In this document: positions 49,001-61,656 of the stretch, piece after piece
Layout: each line of letters starts with the position of its first letter
How positions within the stretch are numbered: position 1 is the stretch's first letter
Source of the DNA: Chenopodium formosanum
Lineage: Eukaryota; Streptophyta; Magnoliopsida; Caryophyllales; Amaranthaceae
Length of the DNA stretch: 64,000 nucleotides
Direction of reading: 5' to 3'
Assembly (NCBI GenBank): GCA_024500155.1
Contig: CM044877.1
Location: forward strand, 81,638,501-81,702,500
Translations under genes and position numbers: made by a program
Notes under the pieces: model-generated
The model's input: only the letters and a program-made list of their open reading frames with translations
Told to the model about the DNA's origin: nothing
The model's database searches: none

Positions 49001-52000
49001 TAACCAGAACTTGGGATATAATCCTCAGCTTGCACCACAGCTTCCTCATCAACTAGGAAATATGGGAATCAATATGTCTGCTCCTTATAATCAACAGCAG
49101 GCTGGAAAATTTGTCAATACACGTAAGACAGTGAAGATAACACATCCTGATACACATGAGGAGCTGAGACTTGATAACAGTGGATCAACAGCACCAAGGG
49201 TGCATCAAAGTGGGTCCTCGCAGTCCCAACCTTTACCTGCGTATACAGGAGCGCATCCCATGGGCTACTATTCTAGCTCATACACAACAGGCCCCCCTTT
49301 TTTCTCAGCTCAAAGTTCACTTCCTTTGACAAGTGCTCAATTAAATGCTAGCTCTCAGGGTCCCAGGTTTAGCTATCCTGTTAACCAAGCACAGCCAACT
49401 ATGCCCTTTATGAACCAATCTGCGTCTAATACCTATTCAGTCAGCAGGGCTGGGGCTACCATCCATGGCACTCCTGATTCTTCCAGTTTGGATCAGGTTC
49501 GGGAGCCTCATAATATTGCCCCTTCTGCACAATCAACATCGGTCCATGTGACAGTAAAGGCAGCTGGTGGGTCTGCTGGGGAGAAGACCATTAACTCTTC
49601 TGCTGTTGAAAGACCAGAGCTCTCTAAAGTATTGAATCCCGCTGTGGAGCCTAGTGTTGCTAGGAAGGATTCAGAAACGAATGTGGACAATTCTGCTTTG
49701 CGGCCAAATTCTAGTACTGCTCATCCAAAACACTCTGCTACCACGACGGCTTCAGTTGCCACTGAGTCGTCAAGTTTAGTAGAAGTTTCTGCTATTTCTG
49801 ATACAATTCATAGAGAATCATCAGTTATAGCTCCTCCTGTGAATGGCGTCAAGAGGGAAACTTCAAGTAAGTCCGTGCCTATCAAGGATATTGAGAAGCA
49901 TACGGGCAAGCAAGAGCACCCTGAATCATCACAACAGGTTATATCCCCTTTTTTTTTTTTGCATGTTGAGGTATTTTAGGATGATTTCTTTTGGCAGTTT
50001 GATTAATTGGTCTTTTTTTTTTTTTAATCTGTAGGTTGATGGAAAGTCTGAATCTAGAGTGAGTAAAGATCTAGTTGATTCTTCTGAGGCTGTGATCTCT
50101 GAATTTGCAGAACCTAGATCCACTCAAACTGCGTCAGACTCTAAGGTGGCTGCATTAGAAGCTGGTCAGTCATCACCAAGTGATGTTCCTGGTGATGGTC
50201 TTGGTACTGAAGCCCCATCTCATTCATCAGAAAGTTATGAAAACCAGGGTATTGCTTCTAAAGATCAGGCTACAAATAAAGATGATCTTCCTTCACAAGA
50301 AAAAGCTGTGAAAGAATCATCCGATGCGAAAGAAAAAGGAGAAAATGAACTACACAAACTACAGTCAGATAGTTCTTTGAAGGGCTCAGATATTGCCAAA
50401 GATATAGATCGAGATGGACAATTGATGAATGCTGCTGATGTAAAGGGTGTTGTGGAAGCTTCTCAAAGAGAGGTTGATTCTGCTGAATCTTGTGTTCAAG
50501 TTGATATGGAAAATCGCTCGTGTGAGAATGATTCATCAATTATTTCTGATGGATGTGGCCTCTCAGGCTCAAACACTTTGTCAGTCTCAACAGATGGTGT
50601 CAGTTGCAAAGGCGACGATGTCTCCAAATCTGGTATGTCCGACAATGAGGCAACTTCTGTTTCGGCAGATCTCTCAGACACAAATTCAGGTCATGAAGAA
50701 ATCATGGAGAACTCAAGGCCTAACTCTTCATCAGGTACCACGTCAGGACCAAATAAGGGAAAAAATAAAGGGAAGAAAAAGTGGAAAGAACTGCTTCAGA
50801 AAGCAGACGCTCTTGGGACATCTTCTGATTTGTACATGGCCTATAAGGGTCCAGAGGAGAAGAAAGAATCTAGTGTTGCTACAGAACTTGCTTCTGATGA
50901 TAAGTCAAAGGAGATATCTGGTGATGTCAGACCAGAAGATAGTTCTGAGAAGAACAAGGAGGAGCAGATTAAAGCCGAGCTTGATGATTGGGAAGATGCA
51001 GCTGAAATTGCTACACCAAAGTTGGAATCCTCAATAAAGGGGGGTCAAGGAGGCTCAGTTCATGATGAAGATGGAGTGACAGCTAAAAAGTATTCCAGAG
51101 ATTTCCTTCTGACATTTTCAGCTCAGTGTACTAACCTCCCAGAACGGTTTGAAATTACTTCTGATTTAACAGCTTTGATGTCTGAAGATACTAGTGCTTC
51201 TCGTAGTGATCGTGAACACCCTAGTGCCGGGAGAGCCATAGATAGGCCAGCTGCAGCTGCTCGACCTGATCGCCGTGGTAGTGGGACATTGGATGCTGAC
51301 AGGTGGAATAAACAGCCTGGTCCGTTTCCTTCAGTTCGAGATCCAGGGATGGATCTTGCATATGGAAGCAATATAATGGGATTTCGTGGTGGTCCTGGCC
51401 CTAATTATGGTGTGCTCAGGAACCCACGGGCACAAGGACCTGTTCCACATGTTGGTGGGATTTTGTCTGGCCCAATGCAGTCTATGGGTTTTCAGGGAAT
51501 GCAGAGAAATAACTCTGATGCTGACCGTTGGCAACGAGCTACAAACTTCAATAAAGGTCTGATGCCTGCTCCTCAGGGTCCTTCCCAGATTATGCACAAA
51601 GCTGAGAGGAAGTATGAGATAGGTAAAATATCTGATGAAGAGGAGGCGAAACAGAGGAAGTTGAAGGGTATTTTGAATAAGCTGACTCCTCAGAACTTTG
51701 AGAAACTGTTCGAGCAAGTTAAAGAAGTTAATATCGACAATTCTGTGACTCTGGCTGGAGTTATCTCTCAGATCTTTGACAAGGCTTTAACAGAGCCAAC
51801 ATTTTGTGAAATGTATGCGAACTTCTGCCAGCATCTTGCCTCTGAGCTCCCAGAATTAAGTGTAGACAATGAAAAAATCACCTTCAGGCGTTTGTTGCTG
51901 AACAAGTGCCAAGAAGAATTCGAGAGAGGAGAAAGAGAGGAACAAGAAGCTAATAAGGCTGATAATGAGGATGAGGATGAACCTAAACAATCCGAAGCAG

Positions 52001-54064
52001 TTAGAGAAGAGATGAGATTGAAAGCACGTAGACGCATGTTGGGGAATATTAGATTGATTGGTGAGTTGTACAAGAAGAGGATGTTAACTGAAAGAATAAT
52101 GCACGAGTGTATAAAGAAGTTGTTAGGTCAATTTCAAAACCCTGATGAAGAAAATATTGAGGCATTGTGCAAGTTGATGAGCACAATTGGGGAGATGATT
52201 GATCATCCCAAAGCCAAGGAGCATATGGATGCTTACTTTGACATCATGGGTCAGTTATCCAACAATATGAGGTTATCTTCTAGAGTAAGGTTCATGTTGA
52301 GGGATGCTATTGACCTTAGAAAGAACAAATGGCAACAGAGAAGGAAGGTTGAGGGTCCTAAGAAGATTGATGAAGTGCATCGTGATGCTGCTCAAGAAAG
52401 GCAAGTACAAACCAGTCGGTTAAATCGTGGCCCTAGCATGAATTCTGGGATGAGAAGGGGCCAACCTATGGATTTTGGTCCTCGAGGACCTATGATATCG
52501 TCTCCTATTGGGCAGGGTGGTGGTTTCAGAGGTATGCCCTCTCAGCCTCGTGGGTTTGGTGGACAGGATTCCCGGATTGATGAAAGGAATATTTTTGAAA
52601 GCCGTGGTGCACTTTCAGTGCCTTTGCCTCAGAGGCTATCAAGTGATGAGACAATTACTCTGGGACCCCAAGGTGGTCTTGCTAGGGGGATGGCATATAG
52701 AGGGCAACCATCTATGTCTAATTCTCCCCTGTTAGACAATACCCCATCCTATGTAGACAGAAGAATGGTAGGTGGTTTGAATGGTTACAGTAATGTGCCG
52801 GACCGTGGAGCATTTAGCTCAAGGGAAGATCAACTTGTGAGGAATCCTTCTGATAGATTTGTTGCTCCAGTTGCTTATGATCAATATAGTAGCCAAGAGC
52901 ACAACACAAATAGAGATGCCAGATATCCCGATCAACATTTTGACAGGGCTAGGCCATTAACTCCTCCTGTGGCACGGGTTGTGCCAGCTCCAAATGTTTC
53001 TCCAGAAACAGTTTGGCCCGAGGAGCGTTTATGGGAGAGGTCAATTTCAGCAATAAGGGAATATTACAGGTAAAGCTTTCTTGCAATTATTTTTTTTGCT
53101 GTTCTCATTAAATTTCTATGTTCTATTGGGGCATCAGATTGAAGTGATTTCCCCGCTCCAAAAATTGATTCATTAAATTTCTATGATTTATTGGGGCATC
53201 AGATTGAAGTGATTTCCCCACTCCAAAAATTGATTATATCAGTCCCCTTGTGCATACGCTCAATGCTCACACTAGGAGTGCCAAACTCTATTTTTGGTAC
53301 GGGACTATCAGCATATTTTTGTAATATCTAACTGCAGACTCCGCATTAATATCTGGAATCTATCATTTGAGTCCAATATTCGAAGTCTATGTGATGCTAT
53401 GTTTATATATCAGTATTCTAGCTGGTGCATATCTGTTTGTCACAGGTACCTGCTTTGATGCTTAGTGTTGTAGTGGCATTCTCTTTGGGTGTGTATAACT
53501 GTACAAGTGGAGCAGTTAGTTAAATGTGTTTTAACTGTTGATGATATTGATTGAGTGAACAAGCATCAAATTCATTTAGTATAACAGTTCCTTGCAGAGT
53601 ATTAAATACCTGTGTCTTGTACTTTCATACTTCCTCCGTTTCTATTTAGTTGACGCATTTGATTTAGGCACATATATTAAGGAGAGGAGAGAGAGAGAGA
53701 GAATGAAAAAGCAAGTGAAGTAGCTTGTAAATGCATGGTAAAAAAAGTTACCCCAAAAGAAAACATGTCAACTGAAAAAAAAAAAAAAAAAACTTCCTAA
53801 AAAGCAATACATGTCAACTAAAAAGAAACAGAGACTACCTCAGTACCAATTTACTTGCCTTATTTTCCGAATTAGGGTGTACCGATTTGGCGATTTACTT
53901 GCCCCATTTTCTGATTTAGGTTGTATTGATTTACTTGCCTCATTTTCCTATTTGGGGTGTCCCAAATTACTTGCCCCACTTCTTTATTAAGGAACTTTCT
54001 CTTTTTTTTTTGAGTTGGATCGCACATGCACCCTCCCATTTTCTTCTCACTATTGTTTCACTTG

Positions 54065-54144
<80 letters not shown>

Positions 54145-56175
54145 ATCGGAAGCTTCTTTTTGCACACAATTATTTTTCTAAAATCAATTACACTAGATTA
54201 GTTGACGTAGACTCGTAAAGGGAGGAAAGTTTTTTAATATACTATGTAGAAACATCGGACATCATCTTGTAGTGAACTTATTGTTAAAAAGTGCTTTTTG
54301 CCACAAATCCACCTTAACTATATAATTTGGTTGCTGCAATGCCTGCATATTGACTTTGTTGTTTGCCAATTTAGTATTTGTTGTTGAGGAAACTGGAAGA
54401 CCCGTTAGGTTGTTTTTGTTTACTCAAAGGTTTCACCAGCAGTCATGTCAGAATTTGTGGCTGCTTTAGAGTTAAGACATCTCTGATGATTTGATAAATT
54501 GATCTGTTTAATTTTTGACAGAATCAGAAAGAGGGATATATACCATTAGGAATATTTTCTTGTATGACTCATCACTCAGAGATTCAAAGGACTAATCCTT
54601 TTTTTTTTTTTTTTTTTTTTTTTTCTGGTGAAGAATATGCTGCTAAATTAAAAGTTAGATGAAATGACTCACACAGATTTTTAAGTATGAAACATAGGCT
54701 GTTTCAATGGGTACAGGTGAGGGAAATGTAATTTTGACTAATTGTGCCATGTGATTTCCTTGCCATTTTATTGTTTTCTTTTGTTTTATATTACCTTCGT
54801 TGTACAGGGCTGGGAGTGAGAGTTGATATTATTGATATACCCAGAATCATTCTTGATTGATAATATATGCCCTGAAGGCATGCTGTGTGAGGCTATTGGT
54901 ACCCCTCCCATAGTAGGCCAACAGCAAAATGAAATAAAGGAAACTATATTGTAATTGTGATTTATCTGGTACTCTCTCATAGCAATTGCTTTCGTCCTCA
55001 ATCATGCTAAAAAACATGCAGCCATTTTTTCTTTTGCCTACCATGAAGGTGTCGTCTCTCATTTCTTTAAAATAATATATTATGTATCAATAATTTTATC
55101 TGATGCTGCTATCAACTCTTTAGTAAGGGATGTGATGCTCACAATTTGATTTAGTCCCTTATCGGTTTAGACCCTCTTCTGCCTCAGGCTCCAGAATTTC
55201 TCTCTGTAGTCGATTTGGAGTATTGTATCACGTGATTGGTAAAATTTGTCCTTGATAGACTTGTTTTTGGACAATAGCAACCACTGTCAACCACCACCAC
55301 CCAGGTGAAAATACTGTGGGGTAGGTGCGTAAGATGGTAAAATGTGTGCCAAGAATAGATTAAAGTGAAATTGTTAAGAATTTTGTGAAACAGAAGAAAA
55401 CGAAAAGTATTGAGATCATTCTTAATATAAATACTTGGTGAACATATGTGATGAAATTTATTGCAAATATTTTTATTAGATTGCTTTAGGCAAAGATGAC
55501 TTGTGTTTTTGCTTCTTTGAATATGAAATAATGGAGGGATTTGCTTTCAGTGCGAACGATGAGAAGGAAGTTGCACTATGCATCAAAGACTTGAATGTTC
55601 CAAGTTTTTATCCTATAGTCATATCTGCTTGGGTCACTGACTCCTTTGAAAGAAAAGACTTGGAGCGGGACATGCTGTCACGACTGCTTGTCAACCTTAC
55701 AAGACCTCGGGAAGGCATTTTTAGCCCTGTCCAGCTTGTTGAAGGGTAAGAGTTTCTTTGTGGCAATTTTTAATTAGAGTTCTGTATTAATAATGCTTAT
55801 TGTACTTGTATGTTTTGAATCATCTTTTTAATTTTATATCCCAGGTTCAAATCTGTGTTGACTACCTTGGAGGATACAGTTAATGATGCCCCTAAAGCGC
55901 CAGAGTTTCTTGGCCGGATATTTGCCAGTGTAGTTATAGAAAACTTGGTACCTTTAAAAGATGTTGGTCGATTAATACAAGAGGGTGGGGAGGAGCCAGG
56001 CTCTCTACGAGAATCAGGGTTGGCAGCTGAAATTCTAGGAAGTGTCCTGGATAAGATCAAATCTGAGCAAGGAGAAACTGTACTGAAAGATATTCGAGCT
56101 GGCTCCAATCTGCGGTTAGAAGATTTTCGACCCCCAGAGCCAATTAGATCCCGTAAATTAGAGATGTTTATGTAG
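46049..56175 (+). CDS. eIF4G: Eukaryotic translation initiation factor 4G
   Basis: Scaffold of the cap-binding eIF4F complex; it links eIF4E, eIF4A and eIF3 during cytosolic translation initiation. Nine exons: 46049-46224, 47004-47137, 47439-47585, 47688-47755, 47866-47922, 48591-49937, 50035-53069, 55551-55745 and 55845-56175. They total 5490 nt, in frame to TAG (1829 aa). The N-terminus is Gly/Arg-rich. A conserved stretch follows, GFPLQFGSISPGFMNGMQ then VPARTSSAPPNLDEQKRDQ. The eIF4E-binding motif YxxxxL-phi is YSRDFLL, with Y at about 996. A MIF4G domain covers about 1186-1405 (from RKLKGILNKLTPQNFEKLF). An Arg/Gly-rich linker precedes a C-terminal MA3 domain from about 1650 (DEKEVALCIKDLN). 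It ends RLEDFRPPEPIRSRKLEMFM. The size and both domains fit plant eIF4G, not the shorter eIFiso4G. Intron 7 (2.5 kb) is filled with repeats. Confidence 0.96.
53107..53236. repeat. 65-bp direct tandem duplication in eIF4G intron 7
   Basis: Unit 1 (53107-53171) and unit 2 (53172-53236) both begin attaaatttctatg and contain ggggcatcagattgaagtga. They differ at only a few positions, so the duplication is recent. The 65-bp unit is not a multiple of 3 and the region is intronic. Confidence 0.85.
53630..53843. mobile_element. Stowaway-like MITE in eIF4G intron 7
   Basis: Flanked by TA on both sides. The left end is cttcctccgtttctatttag and continues ttgacgc; the right end in reverse complement is ctgaggtagtctctgtttct and continues ttttagttgaca. 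The interior includes ga repeats and an A run. These CTYCCTCCGT-type ends with a TA target fit the Stowaway group. Confidence 0.7.
53848..53990 (+). repeat. Imperfect tandem repeats with the word ttacttgcc
   Basis: Four occurrences of ttacttgcc(t/c), spaced about 37-47 bp, each followed by a-rich/gggtgt words. Located in eIF4G intron 7 just after the Stowaway-like element. Confidence 0.6.
54067..54141. repeat. (TA)n microsatellite in eIF4G intron 7
   Basis: About 36 uninterrupted TA units. Open frames called across it are an artefact of the repeat. Confidence 0.95.
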
Positions 56176-57133
56176 GGGATGTTGATGATTATTGTATGTG
56201 CTTACAAATTTCTTGGACCGCTATCATTCAAGGCACAAGCATGACAAGGAGTTTAGTGAAAGGATATTTTTTTTCCAACTATTTATGAGCGGAATGAGAT
56301 AAATGTGGCAATTTTTAAATGCATTAGTCTGCAGCATCACAATATTATTCCTTTGATCGGCGAGTTGCAAATGTGAATTTTTTGTTGAGCATCACATAAT
56401 TAGTAATTAGCCAACTCTTTTCCAAAATCTTCAGGATTTCTTTTGGTAGCAACCGGTGTTAGCATCTGCTTTTTTTTCCTCTATGATTGTGGTCACAAAA
56501 TTAAACTTTTGCTGAAACGCCTGAATGTACTAACTTATGTTAACATTGCTTCTGCAGATTTAGTTTGCCAAATTGGTCTCATTAAAACAATTAGCTAGGT
56601 AGTACGGAGTAATTATAAGACTTATAACCGTGTCGGGCTATGCAGATAGTACTTTGGTTAGGATTTACATGTGATATCTGGGGGTTATGGAATACTCCAT
56701 AACAATGTCCAAATGCTTAGCATTAAATCTAACAATGTATACATGTATGGTCGCAGGCAACGGACTATGTTTTTAATTTAGGGTTCTAGGAAGTATTATC
56801 ATAGCGAGTTTTTATGGAACATGTTCATCATTTCATATAAGTTTATGTGATATCAAAGTTAGTTTAAGGTACAAGAAAGAAAAAAACAATGAAAACAGAA
56901 AACAAATCATATTCATGTAAAAAGTTTTGCAACCTAGAATTTCACTGAAACATACGGAGTACAAGAACTTATTACACTTAATAAGACTTTGGCTCAATTC
57001 ACAAACACACCAAAACTAATATGAAATACAAAGTTGGTATTAGTCACTACAAAGCACAAACAATCCTACAAATATATCAACACCTACGGCAATTTTTCAC
57101 AACAATGCTCCCAATTTTACCGCGAAAACTATT
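56176..57133. other. Convergent 3' region between eIF4G and the Pumilio gene
   Basis: Holds the 3' UTRs of two tail-to-tail genes: eIF4G (plus) and the Pumilio-family gene (minus). No other gene is seen. Confidence 0.55.
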
Positions 57134-59349
57134 TCATATGCCTCCTTGTCTATCTTTTTGTTGCCACTTTTGTATCCTGTCTCCATTGGCTTTGTAATTG
57201 TCTTCCATCAATTGATCTTTGATCAAATTGGCAACATTCTTTCCGTATGGGGTATTCTCGAATGTATCCAAGTCTTGCAACAATTTCTTATAAAGTTTTT
57301 CGTACAAGAAAGTGTCATGCTTCTACAATAAAAAAGATGAAACTATTAACAACAAATCTAATCTTATGTATTACTTTACTATAACAAAAATATACTAGGA
57401 GTATTACTTCTAATAATGCATATATTTTTTTACCTTTGTCTCTTTGAGTAGTCTCTGAATAACATAATTTCCGAACTTATTTTGTACAATACTCAGAAGA
57501 TTCTTACTCTTTAGCAGCTCCTCTGCAACATAACTTCGAAAAGGACTACCGCAACATTTCTCCACTAAATGGCTACCACTCTTGCTGTTAGACAATATCT
57601 CATAGATAGGTCTTAGTTCCGTAGCAATTATTTCATTACATAATGGATTGTTCATCATTATTACATGTTGTAAAACATAGTTCCTGTAAATCATAAAAAT
57701 GTTGAAATCATTTTTAAACTTGAAAAATCATTGAATGAAAAGAACATTATTATTGGCAATTACCCGTGCTCATCTAGTGCCAAAAATGCTGCGCTGTAGG
57801 AGATGAGCTTAAGAAGACATTCCTTGAGAGAAGGGACATAGACGCCTTGACGAATACGTGGCGTGGGAGAGGGATCCATATGATTGATGCAAACTTGTAA
57901 CGAAATGCATCCATACTTGGTAGTAGCTATATCCAACCAATGTTCTACCACTTGTTCATATAGAATCTGGCAAAACGTTACATTAATGATTGTACAATAT
58001 ATATTGTTAGTTATGTGGTAAAAGTGTTATTTATCTAACTTACCTCGTTCTTAAATTTATCCAATAAAATAAAGCATTCTTCAACAACATGTCTTCCAAA
58101 TTGGTCACTCAATAAGCTCACAACACTAGGAGCAATGGTCTTAGGAAACAGACTAACACAAGGTAGTTTCCTCGCGACATGGATCAACTTCTTAATCACC
58201 GAAGATCTATTGAATATAAACAAAAGAATGACCACAAATTCATTAATTCTGTAAGAATACACAACTATATATATGCATTTACTGATAAAAGAGCTTAACA
58301 ACTTACGCGACAGGGTGACAGGAAGCACGGACAAGGCACTCTTCAGGATATTTTGCAATCTTATCAAGTATACCAGCAATCACACCTGTAGGACAGCCTT
58401 CAAGGAGATGCAGAAATTCAGAAGAACGGCCTTTATCCATCATTACGACGTAGGGATCAGTTAAGAAATCTTTGAGTAAGATCACTGATCTATTATAACA
58501 TCTCAATTCAATAAAATTGTTCAATATTCTTTCTGCTGCTGCAGTAGAATATAGACCAAGATGTTGCATAATCGAATTCCGATAATTCAATTCACTGCTG
58601 TTACTGCTACTGCTACTGCTAGCACCTGTGAACTGACGATTGTAGTCTAAACCCATGATGTTGTTACCAATTACAGGTTGATCATAGTTTATTTGGTACT
58701 GATTAGGCAGAGATTGCCCTGTTTCAAAGAATTTCCAGGAAAAATACAGTTAAATTTTTGCTTATTGATTTTCATATTACTGTAATCAATTTGTATACTG
58801 AATTCTTGTAAATAAAATAAGAGAATCTTGCATTTAATAAAACCCTCATATAATCAAATCCAAGAAGCAGAATGTTAATTTATTTTTTTTATAATTCGAT
58901 CTATAGTATTCAAAGTTATGTGTGATGCAATGCAGATTACATATTCAGAAATTTCAGAGAATAGGTAACGAATATTGATACAATGCAGACTAAAAAACGA
59001 GAGATTATGGTAAATTTTAAAAAAATTCTACCTTAAAAATAGTTAAGTCAGTCGAATTCTTGTTATATTAGTTTCAATACAAGTATGTAATTTTGAATAA
59101 AATAATTTTGTGCAATATCAAGTATTACGATTAATTATTCAAGAATAGAGGACTATAGATTAATCATAACAACATTCAATATAAGAACATGTAATTAAAT
59201 TACAAGAAAAACTTAACAAAAAAATCAATACCTTGATAATTGTTGGACGATATACTTAAATTTTGCATTAATGAATTCAACCTAGCAATATGAATATGAT
59301 CAAGATTTCCATTAATAATTTCTTGAATCATTGTAGACCTTGAAGACAT
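57134..59349 (-). CDS. Pumilio-family (PUF) RNA-binding protein
   Basis: Cytoplasmic sequence-specific mRNA-binding repressor family that acts on 3' UTRs. Six minus-strand exons: 59232-59349, 58307-58718, 58044-58206, 57764-57966, 57434-57683 and 57134-57322. They total 1335 nt, in frame to TGA (444 aa). The N-terminus (MSSRSTMIQEIINGNLDHIH) and the Ser/Asn-rich stretch are short. The C-terminal two thirds are helical PUF repeats, with recognisable RNA-facing cores GRHVVEEC, GCISLQVC, GNYVLQHV, GSHLVEKC, GNYVIQRL and YGKNVANL; earlier repeats are weaker. The full protein is much shorter than the large Arabidopsis APUM1-6 type and resembles the small, divergent APUM group (APUM7-12 style). Binding specificity cannot be read confidently because the first repeats are divergent. 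Confidence 0.92.
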
Positions 59350-60942
59350 TGATCTTCTTTAACTTTCAACAATTCTTAAACAAAAAAAGGGAAGAAATTA
59401 GTGTTAAATCTTGCAAAAACGCTGGTAATTATATAATTTTTGGAGGGAAGGTATTTTGGCTTTCCTTATTCTACTATAAGTCTACTCTTTTTATATAAAT
59501 AAAAGTAGGGTTTTTGAACATATTTGGAGTAGAATCTGTTTCCAAAATTACATATAATAAAAAGAAGTTTTGATTGATTTAGGTTAGTAGTTCATCATGC
59601 TGTTAGATATGATATTATGAATTTAAGATAAGTTTTTATCCCCAAAAGTTGTTACCAGCATAAAATTTACTTATAAATAAATAAATAAATAAAAAGGTTT
59701 GAACCACAAAATCAATACACTTTAATATCCGAAACTCAAAGTGTTTAAACCTACCTCAAACTCCTAAAACTTTCAGGCAATCAAATTGTTGTAATTCAAT
59801 AATTTTTTAAAATGGACGACTGAGATTATTTATTTTTAATTAGTAATTTTAATTAAAATTATTTTTTAATTATTTTATATTTTTTTTATTTCCAGAAATT
59901 TGAAGATATTAAAAAATAATTTATGGATGATAAAAATATATTTAAAATAATTTTTAAAAATAAATCAAAAAACAAATAATCTCAACCGTCCATTTTAAAA
60001 AATTGTGGTAGCCAAAAGTCATAAGACTACATTATAATCTCTCGTCAAAAAAAAGACTACATTATAATCATCTATCAAACTGTAGTCAATTTTCTTTTTA
60101 ATTTTTTTTTTTTATTTATTTTAGATTAATGAAATAAATTACAAAAATTATCTCCTAACAAGTGATTATGTCACGACTTATAATTTAGACATTGTTATAT
60201 ACACCCGGGTGTTAAAAGATTTGTTTCTTATGGTTCTCATGCAAACTTGCATGTTTCAATGAAACTTCATTTTATTGTTCCTCTTGCAAACTGTAAGACA
60301 AGGATTTCGTTAAACAGATTTGTGGTTTCTTTAGGCAGAAGAACCTGCAGATGCATTTGATAACCAATGTAACTTGATCTCAGTAGCTTAAGGAAACCGA
60401 TCTGTTGCAACTTTCATGCTATAAAGCCTATAATCAATCCATTAAGAACCACTTCTTATCAGCTGGGGAACTTTTTGGTCGTTGAGTACAAACTAACATT
60501 AATTTGGGTACGTGTCCAAGAGTCAAGCACAGTACAGCTAACTATTTCTAATATGTAGTCCAAAACGCTCTGAATAGAGTATAAGTGATGTCCAATGTCC
60601 ATACGCACCACCCATGATGAAATATGGACTATTGTTGGTGCAACGCTTATAACTTAAGTAAAATAAAGAGTTTGAGTAACATTGAGTACAAAATTACAAA
60701 ACAGTTGTGCTTTGCATTGCCAAAATTGTGTGATACACTGTGAATGAACTCGCGCTACATTTGCAACACTCCTGCATAACTAGGCTGCAGCTCCTATCCT
60801 TGGCAACAATTAAAAGTTTGTTCCTGATTTAAATGATTAGTTATACCTCAGTATGACACTAAAGCTGCCCAAGTGAGACTTACATTATCCATGTGAATTG
60901 CATCCCCTGTGCCTAGCTTAGTTCTATGAACATAAAAGAATA
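59350..60942. other. Intergenic region between the Pumilio gene and the arginine-rich protein gene
   Basis: AT-rich. It includes the Pumilio promoter (near 59350-59500), the solitary MITE end at 60192-60211 and the 3' UTR of the arginine-rich protein gene on the right. No gene is visible. Confidence 0.5.
60192..60211. mobile_element. Solitary end of the palindromic MITE family
   Basis: ttgttatatacacccgggtg matches exactly the terminal repeat of the element at 5240-5371. No opposite arm is visible nearby, so this is a truncated or decayed copy. Confidence 0.6.
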
Positions 60943-61656
60943 CTACTCCAAAGTAATCTTTACTGCTCGAGCCAGGCGTTTGACATGAGTTAATCTCAAT
61001 CTCTTAGTGGTTGCTACACCTGAAACAGTCAAATGAACACATACATAATATATACAGTAGCAAATTAGGTGTTCTGATAAAAATCTGAATTAAAAGAACA
61101 TAAAGAGTGAGCAACTCACAGCTTGTAAGAAGTCCCCCATTTTCGTGTTGAACATTACTATGTAATCTTCTAGCTAGATGCCTTACATCACTTACACGTA
61201 ACCTTCTCGGGTTCTTCCTTACTCTCTGAGCTCCTCCTAAACATAGCAAAAGATATTTGTTAAGAACACATTGTTTGATTCACATATAATGACACTCCTT
61301 TAAGCAGTACATGAGATGTGATCAAATTTACAGACTTATAAACCTTGAGTTTCAGAGGTGGTTGGCAGTTCATTGAGTAAAGGTAAACTGGCAGAAGAAT
61401 GGTGGTCAATCAATTCAAGCTCAGATGCATTACACTTTATGTTAGTATCAGTTTGCTGAGAGCTTAACATTTTGGCATTCTGAGCCCTCAATCTTCTGAG
61501 CTGATAATTTCTTCGGCGTCTAGCAAGATGCCTATCCCTTTGCTCTTGGGTCATGTTCTGCCTTCTTATCCTGTCTCTAAGACGGCGCCTTTCCCTTTCT
61601 TTTTCCCTCTGCATCGCGTGTGCATCCAATCTTTCTGATTGCTGCTTGGAAGCCAT
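60943..61656 (-). CDS. Small arginine-rich protein of unknown function
   Basis: Three exons, 61344-61656, 61120-61236 and 60943-61019, give 507 nt in frame to TAG (168 aa). I do not recognise a named family. Residues about 14-65 are strongly basic (REKERERRRLRDRIRRQNM, then TQEQRDRHLARRRRNYQLRR). This suggests a nuclear or nucleic-acid-binding protein with two 23-residue-like basic units, loosely reminiscent of the STPR repeat. A Ser/Thr/Glu-rich linker follows. Exons 2 and 3 encode two similar 17-residue basic motifs, RRLRVSDVRHLARRLHS and KRLRLTHVKRLARAVKI. The junctions tttag, gtgagt and ttcag are canonical. A 5' UTR intron is likely (donor near 62298). Codon phases close exactly, which supports a real gene. 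Confidence 0.75.

Noticed and set aside
54015..54218. Frames with runs of Ile-Tyr
   Set aside because: Translation of a (TA)n microsatellite in an intron.
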